From: an uncultured Tenacibaculum sp. | GTDB lineage: Bacteria > Bacteroidota > Bacteroidia > Flavobacteriales > Flavobacteriaceae | Reading direction: 5' to 3' | Assembly (NCBI RefSeq): GCF_947499065.1 | Contig: NZ_CANMMT010000003.1 | Location: 186,001 to 250,000 of the forward strand | DNA length: 64,000 bases | Part shown: positions 33,009 through 44,100 of the stretch, piece after piece | Numbering within the stretch: position 1 is the stretch's first letter | Layout: each line of letters begins with the position of its first letter | Notes under the pieces: model-generated | What the model was told of the DNA's origin: nothing | Databases searched by the model: none | The model's input: only the letters and a program-made list of their open reading frames with translations | Made by a program: the position numbers and the translations under genes

Positions 33009-34076
33009 CTAATCTAAAGTTAGATTTTTAGAAATTTTTCTCCAGTCTACTATTTTAAAATTCTGATGTAAACTGTCTTTATTTTGAGTATTTGCTCCGT
33101 CTTGAGCGATGAAAATACCTTTCGGATATTTAGCTCCTAAGTTAACTGAGGTAACATCAATTCCGTCTGTATCGTAAGTTCCGTCAATAATGCTGTCTTT
33201 TAACGAAAAACTATGTAAGTATTTATTACTAACTCTATCTATTACAGCATAACTATTGTTTCCTTGTGAAGAAAGAATAATATAACCTTTACCGTTTCCT
33301 GAATCGTATAAAGTAACTCCTTCAAAATCTGGATGCATATTTTTATCTTTAGTACTAATTACTTCAGTAGCATCTATAGAAGTATCTGGTTCTGCATTAA
33401 ACTTCCATAGGGCAGTTTCTTCTTCTCCGATATAAACCTTTGCATAAAAATCATCAGCAACAATTCCTTCTCCTTGACTTTTTAGTGCAAAACTTCTGGC
33501 TATTTTAGCATCAATTTTACTATTGTTTTCAAATAGTTCCCATTGTTCTATACCTCCTTCTTTTCCTACCAAGAAAACATATATTTTAGAAGTTTTTTTG
33601 CTTTTATACATGCCTAATCCATAAACTTCATTTAAGTTAGATGTTATTGGTCTTGCTGAAACTTCTTCTAATTCTCCAGTTGGTTTTACTATTAAAATAG
33701 AAATTGTATTGTGTGTTCTGTTACTTGCAGTAACTACAGAAACAGTTTCGTTATTAAGTACAAATCCATTTCGAATATCTACATTGTTCACACGTCCTAT
33801 TTTGTAAGAGTATAAGCGTTCTCCTTCTAAACTATATACTTCTAAACCTTCTTTTTTATTGGTACCTATGATTGTTGATTTTGAAACATCTTTTGGATTG
33901 ATCCAAACACAAGGGTCATCGGCAGCATCGTCGTAAGAAGTAACAGGAGTTGTTTCAGCATCGGCAGTTAACGCAATTATAGGATTGCTATTGCTTGTCT
34001 GGATTGTTGCTTTTTTTTCTGTTTTACAAGCTATAAATAGAGTAGCTGTAATAATTATTTTAAAAATGATTCTCAT
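33009..34076 (-). CDS. Beta-propeller phytase (3-phytase) lipoprotein
   Basis: 355 residues, lipobox TLFIACKTEK. Beta-propeller phytases release phosphate from phytate using Ca2+. Motifs: DDAADDPCVWINPKDVSKST, IIGTNKKEGLEVYSLEGERL, VDIRNGFVL, VYIGEEETALWKF, YIILSSQGNNSYAVIDR. Length matches the family catalytic domain. Two bp downstream of a TonB-dependent receptor on the same strand: receptor and phytase form one operon for phytate-phosphate use. Confidence 0.9.
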   Translation of the reverse strand: MRIIFKIIITATLFIACKTEKKATIQTSNSNPIIALTADAETTPVTSYDDAADDPCVWINPKDVSKSTIIGTNKKEGLEVYSLEGERLYSYKIGRVNNVDIRNGFVLNNETVSVVTASNRTHNTISILIVKPTGELEEVSARPITSNLNEVYGLGMYKSKKTSKIYVFLVGKEGGIEQWELFENNSKIDAKIARSFALKSQGEGIVADDFYAKVYIGEEETALWKFNAEPDTSIDATEVISTKDKNMHPDFEGVTLYDSGNGKGYIILSSQGNNSYAVIDRVSNKYLHSFSLKDSIIDGTYDTDGIDVTSVNLGAKYPKGIFIAQDGANTQNKDSLHQNFKIVDWRKISKNLTLD

Positions 34077-34078
34077 TG

Positions 34079-36826
34079 TTAGAAATTATATTTTAACCCA
34101 ATATTCCAGTTGTAGTTATAGAATTCGGCTTGTCTAGTTTGGTTTTTAGTTCCTTGGTAGAAACGTAATTCTTGGTTAGTTAAGTTTTTAGCTTCAGCAA
34201 AAACACGAAGCTTTTTAGTAATGTTATAGGCAGCGTTTATATCTAAAAATAATTGCTGATCATAAAATACATCAGTAAAGGTGTCTTTTCCATATTCAGA
34301 AATATAATCATCTGCAAAGTTTAACGATGTTCTTACCGATAGCTTTGAAGTTTCATAAGCTAGTGAAGCGTTGAACATATTTTTTACGGCACCTGCTAAT
34401 GGTAAACCATCGTTTCTGTCAGCAATTCCATCTGTTTTTGAATCTGTAAAAGTATAGTTTCCATAAACAGTTAGATTTCTTAAAAAGCTAGGTAAGAAGT
34501 TTAATTTTCTTTGTAAAGCTATTTCAAAACCATAGATTTCAGCTGTACCTCCGTTAAAAGGTCTTGTTACATCATAAACATCTGTAGTTCCATTTATGGT
34601 TATCGATTCTTTTGAAATTGAATTATAAATAAATTTATCAATGTCTTTATAAAAAACTCCCGCAGATATAATTCCTACGTTACTAAAATAATGTTCAAAC
34701 ATTAAATCTAGATTCATAGATTCGGTTGGATTCAAATCTGGATTCCCATATTCTGCTTCTATATCGTCACTATTAATATTTCTATAAGGAACTAAATCGA
34801 AATAATTAGGTCTAGCAATTGTATTGGTCCAAGCAGCTCTTAGTATTGTATTCTTATTTACTTTGTATTTAGCATGGAAATTTGGTAACCAGTTGGTATA
34901 GTTTTTACTTCCCGATGTTCTAGTTGCGTCGTCTATTGTTTGAGCAGTTTCAACATCAATAGCAAAACCATTATAATCAATCGTTGTTTTTTCAGCTCTA
35001 AGTCCAGCGATAATCGAGAATTTTTGACCTAATTTTTGTTGTAGCATTCCATAGAAAGCATATATGTTTTCGTTGGCATCATAATTTTCAGGAACAAACT
35101 CATCTAATACAGCTTCACCATTTGCCAAAATAAGACTTCCTAAAAATTCTTTTGAAGTAAATAATCCCGATTTATAATTGTTTCCTGCTAAGAAACCATT
35201 TACAGTATAATCGGCAGTAATTGTAGCATTCATAGTTGGAATCTGACTTTCTAAATCATATTCAAAGAAATTATTATCTCTTAATTTTTCCTTGTATTTG
35301 TGCTTGAATCCAAATTTTAAAGAATTCTTATAAGTTCCTGTAGCGTTAATTGGTATTAAGATGTTGAAGTTAGAACTAATTTTACGTTCTTGTGTAAAAC
35401 GTCTTTCTTGAGTTACTTCGTCATATACAAATTTAGAAGGATCATTAAAGTCGTTGTTTGTTGGAATTAAACTAGGAAACTTTGCTCTTGAAAAGTCTTG
35501 AGTTACTTCAATATTATCGTTTTCAAAACGAATATAACGCTCGTTTGGACGTTCTTCTTTCGCTTTTGAAATTCCCGTTTTCCAATCCAATTTAATGTTT
35601 CCAAAAATTAGATGTTCACCTCCCAAAGACAATTTATATACACTTTGTTTTTCTAAACGTGTATTATCATTAGTACTGTTATTGATTCCTCCTTTGGTTT
35701 GTCTACGGACTTCTGCTTTTGAAATTCCAGCAGCGTTAGGCTCGTCAATTTTTCTAAAACGTAATCGGTAACGATTTTCAAAGTCGTTTCTTTGGTTATA
35801 CATTGATTTAAAGAAAAAAGTATTGTTACTGCTAGCATTCCAATCTAAGTTTACAGCAACACTCATTCTATTTCTTTTTACATCGTATCGTCTAATATCG
35901 TGTTCACCAATATAGGTTTTATTGTTTTCTTGTTCCCATTCAAACTCTACGTTGTCTGATCCATAATCGTTAGAATTGTATGAAGTATTGATTACGTATC
36001 CTAGTTTTTTATTGAAAATTCGATCAGCAACTAAAGCTGAAAAATTATAATTAGGCGAATTTCTTACTGGATTTTGACCGTATGATCCTGTTAGAAAAGC
36101 TCTAAAAGTACTAGGAGCAGAGCGTGTTATTAAATTTACAGAACCACCAATTGCATCTCCTTCCATATCTGGAGTTACTGCTTTGTTAACTTCAATAGTT
36201 TGAATCATATCAGAAGGAATTAAATCCATTTGAACTCTTCGGTTGTCTCCTTCTGCTGAAGGAATTCGATCTCCGTTTAAAGTCACTGAATTTAATTGAG
36301 GAGCTAAACCACGAATAATAATATCTCTTGCTTCTCCTTGATCGTTTTGCATTGAAATTCCTGGAACACGTTTTAAAGCATCTCCAATATTAGCATCGGG
36401 AAATTTTCCAACCTGATCTGCAGAAATAATATTGGTAATATTCGCTTTATTTTTTTGTTGATTTAAAGCTTTTGCTTGTCCTTTTCCAATACTTCCTTTA
36501 ATAATTACTTCTTCTAGTTTGTTCATTTTAGGAGCTAAAGAAAAGTTCTTAATTAAAACACCATTTTGTATAGAAACAGTTTCTTCAATTGTTTGGTATC
36601 CTATAAATGAAATTGAGATTACATGATTTCCTTCTGGAATGTTTAAAAGCTCATAGTATCCATTAAAGTTACTTGAAATACCAATTTTTAAGGATGGTAT
36701 TACAATAGTGGCACCAGGTAAAGGAAGGTTACTTTCGTCTAAAATTCTTCCTTTTAAACTAGATTTGTCCTGTGCATACCCCCATAAGCTTAAAAGACAA
36801 ATACTAACTAGTAGTAGTTTTTTCAT
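34079..36826 (-). CDS. TonB-dependent outer-membrane receptor
   Basis: 915 residues. Signal peptide (MKKLLLVSICLLSLWGYAQ), carboxypeptidase-regulatory-like domain (about 22-100: LKGRILDESNLPLPGATIVI), TonB-box region KLEEVIIKGSIGKGQAKALN, plug (QVGKFPDANIGDALKRVPGI) and a 22-strand barrel ending AEFYNYNWNIGLKYNF with terminal Phe. It resembles the TonB receptors paired with phytases rather than SusC, and no SusD partner is present. Substrate (phytate or its Ca/Fe complexes) inferred from the phytase neighbour. Confidence 0.93.
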   Translation of the reverse strand: MKKLLLVSICLLSLWGYAQDKSSLKGRILDESNLPLPGATIVIPSLKIGISSNFNGYYELLNIPEGNHVISISFIGYQTIEETVSIQNGVLIKNFSLAPKMNKLEEVIIKGSIGKGQAKALNQQKNKANITNIISADQVGKFPDANIGDALKRVPGISMQNDQGEARDIIIRGLAPQLNSVTLNGDRIPSAEGDNRRVQMDLIPSDMIQTIEVNKAVTPDMEGDAIGGSVNLITRSAPSTFRAFLTGSYGQNPVRNSPNYNFSALVADRIFNKKLGYVINTSYNSNDYGSDNVEFEWEQENNKTYIGEHDIRRYDVKRNRMSVAVNLDWNASSNNTFFFKSMYNQRNDFENRYRLRFRKIDEPNAAGISKAEVRRQTKGGINNSTNDNTRLEKQSVYKLSLGGEHLIFGNIKLDWKTGISKAKEERPNERYIRFENDNIEVTQDFSRAKFPSLIPTNNDFNDPSKFVYDEVTQERRFTQERKISSNFNILIPINATGTYKNSLKFGFKHKYKEKLRDNNFFEYDLESQIPTMNATITADYTVNGFLAGNNYKSGLFTSKEFLGSLILANGEAVLDEFVPENYDANENIYAFYGMLQQKLGQKFSIIAGLRAEKTTIDYNGFAIDVETAQTIDDATRTSGSKNYTNWLPNFHAKYKVNKNTILRAAWTNTIARPNYFDLVPYRNINSDDIEAEYGNPDLNPTESMNLDLMFEHYFSNVGIISAGVFYKDIDKFIYNSISKESITINGTTDVYDVTRPFNGGTAEIYGFEIALQRKLNFLPSFLRNLTVYGNYTFTDSKTDGIADRNDGLPLAGAVKNMFNASLAYETSKLSVRTSLNFADDYISEYGKDTFTDVFYDQQLFLDINAAYNITKKLRVFAEAKNLTNQELRFYQGTKNQTRQAEFYNYNWNIGLKYNF

Positions 36827-37018
36827 TTTGTATATAATTGATGTTGAATTAGTTCATGCAAAACTATTTATCAAAAAGAGCAATTGGATTTTGAAATTGT
36901 TAGTAAACTATTACGAACTTTTAATGAAAAGATTAATAGATTGTTAATTTGTTGAATATTTTCTAATGTTTAGTTTAATTTTAAATTACGTAAAAATTAC
37001 TTTTTAAAAACATTTACT

Positions 37019-37375
37019 ATGGCATATAACGAGTTTTTAACCGATAGGATATCGCAGTTTTTTCATGAGAAACACGTTTCTTTTTATGAGAAGAAAATGT
37101 TTGGTTCGCTTTGTTTTATGGTTAATGATAAGATGTGTGTTATTGTAAACAAAAACGAATTAATGGCTCGAATACATCCTGATATTTATGAGGAAGCATT
37201 AACAAAAGATGGTTGTGAAGATATGAGCTTTAGTGGAAAAAGAAAACCTGTAAAAGGCTATGTGATATTAACTGAAGAAGCTTTTGATTTAGATGAAGAT
37301 TTACATTACTGGTTACAATTAGCTTTAGATTATAATCCATTAGCAAAAGCTAGTAAAAAGAAAACCTCCAAATAA
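37019..37375 (+). CDS. TfoX/Sxy N-terminal domain protein
   Basis: 118 residues. KKMFGSLCFMVNDKMCVIVN and KNELMARIHPDIYEEALTKD match TfoX_N (YjhX/Sxy-type). It lacks the C-terminal helical TfoX domain, as do many Bacteroidota members. In gamma-proteobacteria the family controls competence; here the role is not known. Terminator at its 3' end. Confidence 0.87.
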   Translation: MAYNEFLTDRISQFFHEKHVSFYEKKMFGSLCFMVNDKMCVIVNKNELMARIHPDIYEEALTKDGCEDMSFSGKRKPVKGYVILTEEAFDLDEDLHYWLQLALDYNPLAKASKKKTSK

Positions 37376-37390
37376 TGGAGGTTTGTATTT
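37362..37390. terminator. Terminator, possibly bidirectional
   Basis: Stem AAACCTCC / GGAGGTTT with a 7-nt loop, between the convergent TfoX-like and beta-barrel genes. Confidence 0.65.
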
Positions 37391-37407
37391 TATATTAAGA
37401 TTGGTTG

Positions 37408-37851
37408 TTAGAATCGGTAACGAACTCCCAAACCAAAATCAGATTGGAATCCGTCGTAAAAACCGTTAAACCCAATTTCTGGTCTATAGTCTAAAGAAAT
37501 TGCTAATGGAATATCGAAGTTGTATTCTATACCAACTACACCAGCAGCAAAAATAGCAGTACTACTATTTGCAGAAGCTATTCCTCCTCCAGCACCAGCA
37601 AACCACTGAAAGTTTTGTTCTAATGCCCATACCCATTGGTATAATCCAGTGGCCTTAAAAGCATCACCTTTTCTAATACCTAAATCAATTTCTAATCTGT
37701 TGCTATCGCTTAATTTTCTTTGATAAGAGATTTCTCCTCCAAAACCATTATTACCTCCAAAACGTACCCCAATAGCATTTTCAGAAATGTCTTGTGATTG
37801 CATTGTAAATGCAGCTAAAAATAACCCGATAGTTAAAAGTATTTTTTTCAT
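37408..37851 (-). CDS. Small outer-membrane beta-barrel protein
   Basis: 147 residues: signal peptide (MKKILLTIGLFLAAFTMQSQ), then alternating amphipathic strands (NAIGVRFGGNNGFGGEISYQ, LAISLDYRPEIGFNGFYDGF) and a C-terminal aromatic end GLGVRYRF. Matches OmpW/OprF-type eight-strand barrels in size. Function unknown. Confidence 0.8.
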   Translation of the reverse strand: MKKILLTIGLFLAAFTMQSQDISENAIGVRFGGNNGFGGEISYQRKLSDSNRLEIDLGIRKGDAFKATGLYQWVWALEQNFQWFAGAGGGIASANSSTAIFAAGVVGIEYNFDIPLAISLDYRPEIGFNGFYDGFQSDFGLGVRYRF

Positions 37852-38017
37852 TTTTTTTCTGATTTAATGTTATGCGAATATACTAATTAACGTTTTACTG
37901 AAGATAATAGTATTCTCATAATTCCGTTAAACTAGTTTATTTTACCGTTGGTCATAATTCTGTTTCTAGCCTTTTATAATCAAGCTAGTTTTGAGTAAAA
38001 AATCAAAATATACTATT

Positions 38018-39328
38018 ATGATCAAAACGTTGAAAATATTAATAATTGCACTACTTTTTTCAAGTTGTACATCTATTAAAGAGAATCCAAATACAATTAT
38101 AAGTACAGATGTAACTAATTTTTGGGAGGCTTATGATAAAATTAAAAAAACAAAAGATTCTATTCAGCAAATTAATTATTTAAAAGAACTGTTTTTAGAT
38201 AAAGGTACCGCTGGACTAAAAGCTATTATGGAGGCGAGAAGATATACGGCCGATTCTTATATGCAAGCAATACACAAGTATCCTAAATTTTGGGAAACAA
38301 TTCGACCTAATACTTTAAAAATAAACGGATATAAAGAAGCGATACATAATGGAATTGAACGATTTAAGAGTTTATATCCAGAAGCAAACCCAGCTACAAT
38401 ATATTTTACTATTGGAGCACTTAAAACAGGAGGAACGACTATGGATGATAAAGTACTTATTGGTTCTGAGGTTGCTTTGGGTGATTTATCTGTAAACGCT
38501 TCTGAATTAAAAAGAGACTTTCCTAATTTGTTAAACCACTTTAAATTAAATGTTCCTGATGAAAGTATTGTGTTTGGTAACGTACATGAATATGTCCATA
38601 CACAACAGGATACTACTATAGCCAATTCATTATTGTCTAAAACATTAATTGAAGGAGTAGGGGAGTTTGTTGCAGAGAAGTCATTAAACATAGCATCGCC
38701 AAACGAAAGTGTAATTTATGGTAAACAACACGATAAAAAGATAAAGGATGCCTTTGTAAAGGAAATGTTTACCAAATTTGAAATCAGATGGTTTTGGTCT
38801 AATACTAACAATCAGTTTAAAGTAGGAGATTTAGGTTATTATGTGGGGTATGCCATTTGTAAAAGTTATTATGAGAAAGCTGAAGATAAGAAGCTAGCGA
38901 TAAAAGAAATGATTGAGTTGGATTATTTAGATGAAGATGAGGTTTATAAATTTATAGATGCATCTATGTATTTTGAAAAACCAATAGCTGTATATAAAAA
39001 AGAGTTTGAGCATTACAGACCTCGTGTTATTGGTATTAGCGAATTTGAAAACAATTCAGCAAAAGTTGATACTGCTATTAAAACAATGACACTTGAGTTT
39101 TCTAAAGCAATGGATATTACAATGGTAAATTTACGATTAGGACCTTTAGGTGAAAAGAATTTATTAGAGATAACTGATATTGTAGGATGGTCTAAAGACA
39201 AAAAGAAAATTACTTATAAGATAGCGCTGCAACCTAATTTAAGGCAACAATTATTAATAACAGATATTTTTCGCTCTAAAGATGGTTATTTATTGGCTCC
39301 TTATTTAGTTGATATTACCACAAAATAA
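38018..39328 (+). CDS. Predicted zinc-dependent lipoprotein with HEXXH motif
   Basis: 436 residues from ATG 38018 (lipobox LLFSSCTSIK). The motif VHEYVHTQQ (HEXXH) followed 20 residues later by EGVGEFVAEKSL resembles gluzincin-type zinc proteases (metal ligands two His and a later Glu). The C-terminal 100 residues look like an Ig-like beta domain (SAKVDTAIKTMTLEFSKAMD). I do not recognise a named family with certainty (DUF2268-like at best). Monocistronic; directly before the two-component pair. Confidence 0.7.
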   Translation: MIKTLKILIIALLFSSCTSIKENPNTIISTDVTNFWEAYDKIKKTKDSIQQINYLKELFLDKGTAGLKAIMEARRYTADSYMQAIHKYPKFWETIRPNTLKINGYKEAIHNGIERFKSLYPEANPATIYFTIGALKTGGTTMDDKVLIGSEVALGDLSVNASELKRDFPNLLNHFKLNVPDESIVFGNVHEYVHTQQDTTIANSLLSKTLIEGVGEFVAEKSLNIASPNESVIYGKQHDKKIKDAFVKEMFTKFEIRWFWSNTNNQFKVGDLGYYVGYAICKSYYEKAEDKKLAIKEMIELDYLDEDEVYKFIDASMYFEKPIAVYKKEFEHYRPRVIGISEFENNSAKVDTAIKTMTLEFSKAMDITMVNLRLGPLGEKNLLEITDIVGWSKDKKKITYKIALQPNLRQQLLITDIFRSKDGYLLAPYLVDITTK

Positions 39329-39377
39329 ATACATTTACTTTTTTGAATAACTTCTAACAATAGCTATAAGAAATTTA

Positions 39378-40418
39378 ATGATGAATTATTTTTTCTCAAA
39401 AAAAGCAATACCTAATTACAGCGTGTGGGCAATTACATTAATGTCTTCATATGTGATGAAAATTAGTGATTTAGGAAAAAGTAGGGAGCTAATCTATTAT
39501 CTGGTTTCAGAATGTATGCTTTGGTTCTTTATAGGAGTACTATTAACAGGAGTTATTCAAATTGGTTTAGAAACATTTACTAAAAACAAAAAAGTTACTG
39601 TTAAAGCCTTGTATTTAGTTTTGTTAATGCTAATTACTTCTGTTATTTTTAATTATGTTTTTTGGCCTTTGATAGATTTGTTACATGAATATTTTCTGAA
39701 TAAATCAAGTTACCACGGTAAGTTTGCAACTCGTATTTTTAATTGGCTTAATTGGATTATATGGTTTGTGTCTTTTACCGCATTTAATTTGTATACAGAG
39801 GTAAAAGAAGCTAAGATGAAAAACCTAGTTTTAGAGGCAACTTTAAAAGAATCGCAGTTAAATACTTTAAAAGGGCAGATTAATCCTCATTTTATGTTTA
39901 ATAGTTTAAATAATATTCGAGGATTAATGTTGGAAGATGTAGGGAAAGCAAGACAAATGCTAACGTCATTATCAGAAACGTTACGTTATGCACTTACTCA
40001 AAATTCAATTACAACCATTGCGTTGGAAGACGAATTGGAAATGGTAGAAAAGTATATTGATATTTCTAAAATTCAATTTGAAAATAGATTGCATTATGAG
40101 ACTGTAATAGATAATTCATCTCTTAGTGTACAAATACCTCCAATGCTCGTTCAAATGCTAATAGAAAATGCTATTAAGCATGGGATTTCTAAATTAAAAG
40201 AAGGAGGAAGAATTTTATTATCAACTAAGGTAGATTCTGAGAAACTATTCATCAGTGTTATAAATTCAGGAGTTTTAAAAAAAGACAATAAAACTACTCA
40301 GGTAGGGGTAGAGAATATAAAAAAACGATTAGAGTTATTGTATGAGTCTAAGGCTGTTTTTAGTTTAGAGGAAAGAGAAAAAGAAGTTGTTGCTATTATA
40401 GAAATACCATTATCATGA
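39378..40418 (+). CDS. LytS/YehU-type sensor histidine kinase
   Basis: 346 residues. Four N-terminal membrane spans (about 10-135), a short coiled coil, then the His_kinase domain with phospho-acceptor GQINPHFMFNSLNNI and an ATPase domain with N-box VQMLIENAIKHGISKL and G box VGVENIKKRL. This PF06580 kinase group pairs with LytTR regulators. Its stop overlaps the regulator's start by 4 bp, so the pair is translationally coupled. Signal sensed is unknown. Confidence 0.93.
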   Translation: MMNYFFSKKAIPNYSVWAITLMSSYVMKISDLGKSRELIYYLVSECMLWFFIGVLLTGVIQIGLETFTKNKKVTVKALYLVLLMLITSVIFNYVFWPLIDLLHEYFLNKSSYHGKFATRIFNWLNWIIWFVSFTAFNLYTEVKEAKMKNLVLEATLKESQLNTLKGQINPHFMFNSLNNIRGLMLEDVGKARQMLTSLSETLRYALTQNSITTIALEDELEMVEKYIDISKIQFENRLHYETVIDNSSLSVQIPPMLVQMLIENAIKHGISKLKEGGRILLSTKVDSEKLFISVINSGVLKKDNKTTQVGVENIKKRLELLYESKAVFSLEEREKEVVAIIEIPLS

Positions 40419-41146
40419 AACAATTAAAAGCGGTTATAGTAGAAGATTCTCGTTTGGCTAGAAATGAGTTGAAAGAGTTATTAAAAGAGCATAAGGAAAT
40501 AGTATTGGAAGGAGAAGCTGAAAATGTAGATGAAGGCTTTGAATTGATTACAAAAAAGAATCCTGATTTATTGTTTTTGGATATTAATATGCCAGAGAAA
40601 GACGGTTTTGAGCTTTTGGAAATGTTAGATGAAGTTCCTATAACTATTTTTACAACAGCTTTTGATGAATATGCTATCAAATCATTCGAATACAATGCTT
40701 TTGATTATTTATTAAAACCAATTAATCCGAAGCGTTTTGCTAAAACTATAGAGAAAGTTGTAGAAGAGCATAGTAAAGATGATAGTAAAGAAGAAAAAAC
40801 AGCAAATAAGTTAAGTCCAGAAAAACAAATTTTTATAAAAGAGGGAGAGCGTTGTTGGTTGGTGAAAATAAAACATATAACTCTATTTGAAATTGTAGGA
40901 AACTATACTAGAGTGTTTTTTAAAGACAATAAACCATTAATATATAAGTCGCTTGCACAAATAGAAGAGAAGTTGCCAGAGGCATTGTTTTTTAGAGCTA
41001 ACAGACAACAAATAATAAACATTAACCATGTAAAAAAAGTAGTAGCATGGTTTAATGGGAAATTAAAAATAGAAATGCAATCTGGAGAAGAAATAGAAAT
41101 CTCCAGAAGGCAATCCTATATATTTAAAGAGCGTTTAAGCTTTTAA
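40415..41146 (+). CDS. LytTR-family response regulator
   Basis: 243 residues. Receiver domain (1-120): acidic ED at 10-11, phospho-acceptor Asp56 in LLFLDINMPEKDGFELL, conserved Thr/Lys in ITIFTTAFDEYA and LLKPINPKRF. The LytTR DNA-binding domain (about 140-243) has KQIFIKEGERCWLVKIKHIT, SLAQIEEKLPEALFFRANRQ and QIININHVKKV. LytTR proteins bind direct repeats about 21-22 bp apart, which fits the operator seen in the left region, though no link is proven. Confidence 0.95.
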   Translation: MKQLKAVIVEDSRLARNELKELLKEHKEIVLEGEAENVDEGFELITKKNPDLLFLDINMPEKDGFELLEMLDEVPITIFTTAFDEYAIKSFEYNAFDYLLKPINPKRFAKTIEKVVEEHSKDDSKEEKTANKLSPEKQIFIKEGERCWLVKIKHITLFEIVGNYTRVFFKDNKPLIYKSLAQIEEKLPEALFFRANRQQIININHVKKVVAWFNGKLKIEMQSGEEIEISRRQSYIFKERLSF

Positions 41147-41152
41147 ATAATT

Positions 41153-44100
41153 TTATTTAACTGTTATACGTGTTCCTTTACTGTGGCTACTGAATTCAGG
41201 AGCATACATACTTTGAATTGTAGTAATTCCATTACTAAAGTTACCAGCATTGTTTACTCTTACATCGTATTCGAAAACATATACTCCTTTTGGTAAGTAA
41301 TCGAAAAAGAAGTTTGTAGCAGCGTCTTTAGTACTTTGGTAATAACCTAAACCATCTTGCCACTTGTATTCTGATAATACATTTACTGGTTCAACACCAC
41401 TAGCACGCATATCTTTCATATGGATAAATTCCATATTCCTATCAGAACGTAATACAATTCTTGTGGTAATTAAATCACCTACTTTTAATGAAGTTTTGTC
41501 GGTTATTTCAATAAGTTTTTTACCAGTATCTGAGTTTACTTTTTTAAATAATTTCTTTTCTAATTGTAAAGGTGTTTTTGCTGAAGTAATTTTATCTAAA
41601 TCTTCAAAATACTGCCAGTATAAACCTCCCCAAGCAATACCTTTTCCTTTTTTAGAAATGGTTACTTCACTCATTTTTTTAGTGATTTCAGAAGTATTCC
41701 AAGAAGTTTTAAAATAACCTGTACCTGCTTCTACTTTTACTGCTGACATTTTACTTGGTTCAATTTTAAGGTCACCTAAAGTAACATCAACAGCATTGGT
41801 TACTGATATCCAATCGCTACCTTGTAATAGCAATGCATACACTGCTTCTGAAGTTGCTTTGGTAGTTTTCCATTGGCTTACTTGCTTGTTTTTCAACAAC
41901 CATATTTTTAAATTATCAATTGTTTTAGTGTCGTTTTCTATTTCAGAAAATGCTTCAATCAGTAAAGATTGTGTTTCAATAGGTGCTTGATACCAAAACC
42001 AACTTGGTTTGTTAGCCTTCCAGTACATTCCTAATTCATTAGAAGTAATACTATTTTCTTTTAATGATTTTAGAATTTTGTTTGCAATTGTTTTAGTTCC
42101 TGTTCTGTGCTGAATTAATGCAACCAATCCCTTACCGTATAAGTTTTGTTGATCCCAATATTTAGCTGTTTGCTTTGTGTAATAATCAATAGCTTTTTTT
42201 GTTTCGTTACCAATTGTAATATCATTATAAAAACTACGCATGTATAAATACTGTAAAACAAAATAGTTTACATGGTTCTTAGTTAAGTATTCTGTATACT
42301 TTTTCTCTCCATTTCTCTCTTTTACACGCTGTGCTTCTTTTAATAATTCTTGATATTGATTTTCTATTTCAAGGTCTAAAAACTGTACTGTTTTATTAAT
42401 TATAGCAGTAGTTTTTGAATCAAATTGGTTAATACCAAGATGCTTTAAATGTCCAAATCCACTTGCAATATAATTGGTGATATAACGACTAGGGTAGTGT
42501 CCTCCTTTAAACCAAGGAAAACCACCATTACTCATTTGCATGTTTTGAAGTTTGTTAACTGCTTTGCGTTGTTCGTTTTTCATTTTGTTTAAATCAAACA
42601 ACAATGCAATTCTTTTCTTCTGTTCAGTTTCTGATTGCGCATCTCGTAACCATGGTGTTTCTTGAATAATTAAGGATTTTAATTCTTGATTTTTTTCAAG
42701 ATTTGAAAGCAATGCTTCACTTGTTTTCCATTGATTAAATACTTCTTGAATTCTAGGACTAGAATTTGCAATATGACTTGCTAGAGTGTTGGCATAGTAA
42801 CGTGCAAATGTTTGCTCAGAACATTCGTATGGATATTCCATTAAATACGGTAATGCTTGTACCGCATACCATGCTGGATTTGAAGTAACCTCTAAAGTTA
42901 GTTTATGGTTTTTTAACGTTGTTGAGGTATGATTTTTAAGTTTATTTAATGTAAATGTTTTTGTTTGATTTGAGCGAACCCACATTGGTAAGGTTTCTGT
43001 TACTAACATTTTGTTAGATAATACTGGCAAAGCATTTTGCTCACCGTCAGAAAAATCACCTGCTTTAGCTATTACTTTATATTGAACTGCTTGTACTGTA
43101 GTTGGAATAGTTAAATTCCAAGATACATTAGTATTTCCATCCTTATTTACAGTGAATGATTGATTTTTTGTTGAATTATCTAATAAGTTAATTTCTTTTC
43201 CTGTAATGGCATCGCTTAGTATAAGCTGTGCTAAACCTTGTAAGTTTTTATCTGATAAATTTGAAATTTTTGCACTTAAGGTAATTTTATCTCCTTCTCT
43301 TAAAAAACGTGGTGCATTTGGAACTACCATCAACTCTTTTTGTGTAACCGTTGTTAAGGTTTTTGTAGCTGAGTGTAAGTTTTTGGTATGTGCTAATAAC
43401 TGTAATTTCCATTTAGTTAAAGCTTCAGGAACTGTAAAATTAAATGAAACATTTCCTTTTGCATCAGTTGTTAAATGCGGATAGAAGAAAGCTGTTTCTT
43501 GTAAGTTTTTACGGATCTGTATTCCTTTTGAAAAGTCTTCTTTTTCAGTATTTATATCTTGATATTTCTCAGAAGAGTCTTGAGGAGCCCATCCTTTTTC
43601 CATTTCGACATTTCCGTTCAGTCTAGATACTTCACTTTTCATCATTGCTGGAGCAGCAGCTTGCCCTCTTATTGTCAATTTATTTCTTTTATTAGTTCCA
43701 TAAGCTGTTACTACAACTTCTTCTAAAGCATTACTGTTTTCCATTACTACGAACAAGTGTTTGAAGTCCCCAACTGTTTTTTCTACAGTTTTCATTCCAA
43801 CGAACTTAAATTCTAAAACATCTCCTTTATTTACTTTTAGGCTAAAGTTTCCTTCAAAATCTGTTTCAGTTCCATAGTTAGTACCTTTAATAATAACAGT
43901 AACGCCAGGTAATGGACCGCTTTCGTCTTCTACAACTCCTGTAAGAGTTCCATCAAAATTAGTACGTTGAATAGATAAATTACTTAAGTATTGCCTGTTA
44001 ACCCAACTTCTATTAGTAAAACTAAATCCAAACCAATTTAAACGATCATAACTTTGCTGTGGGAAACCATAGTTGCTTCTTCTATCTGAATAATTATGTA

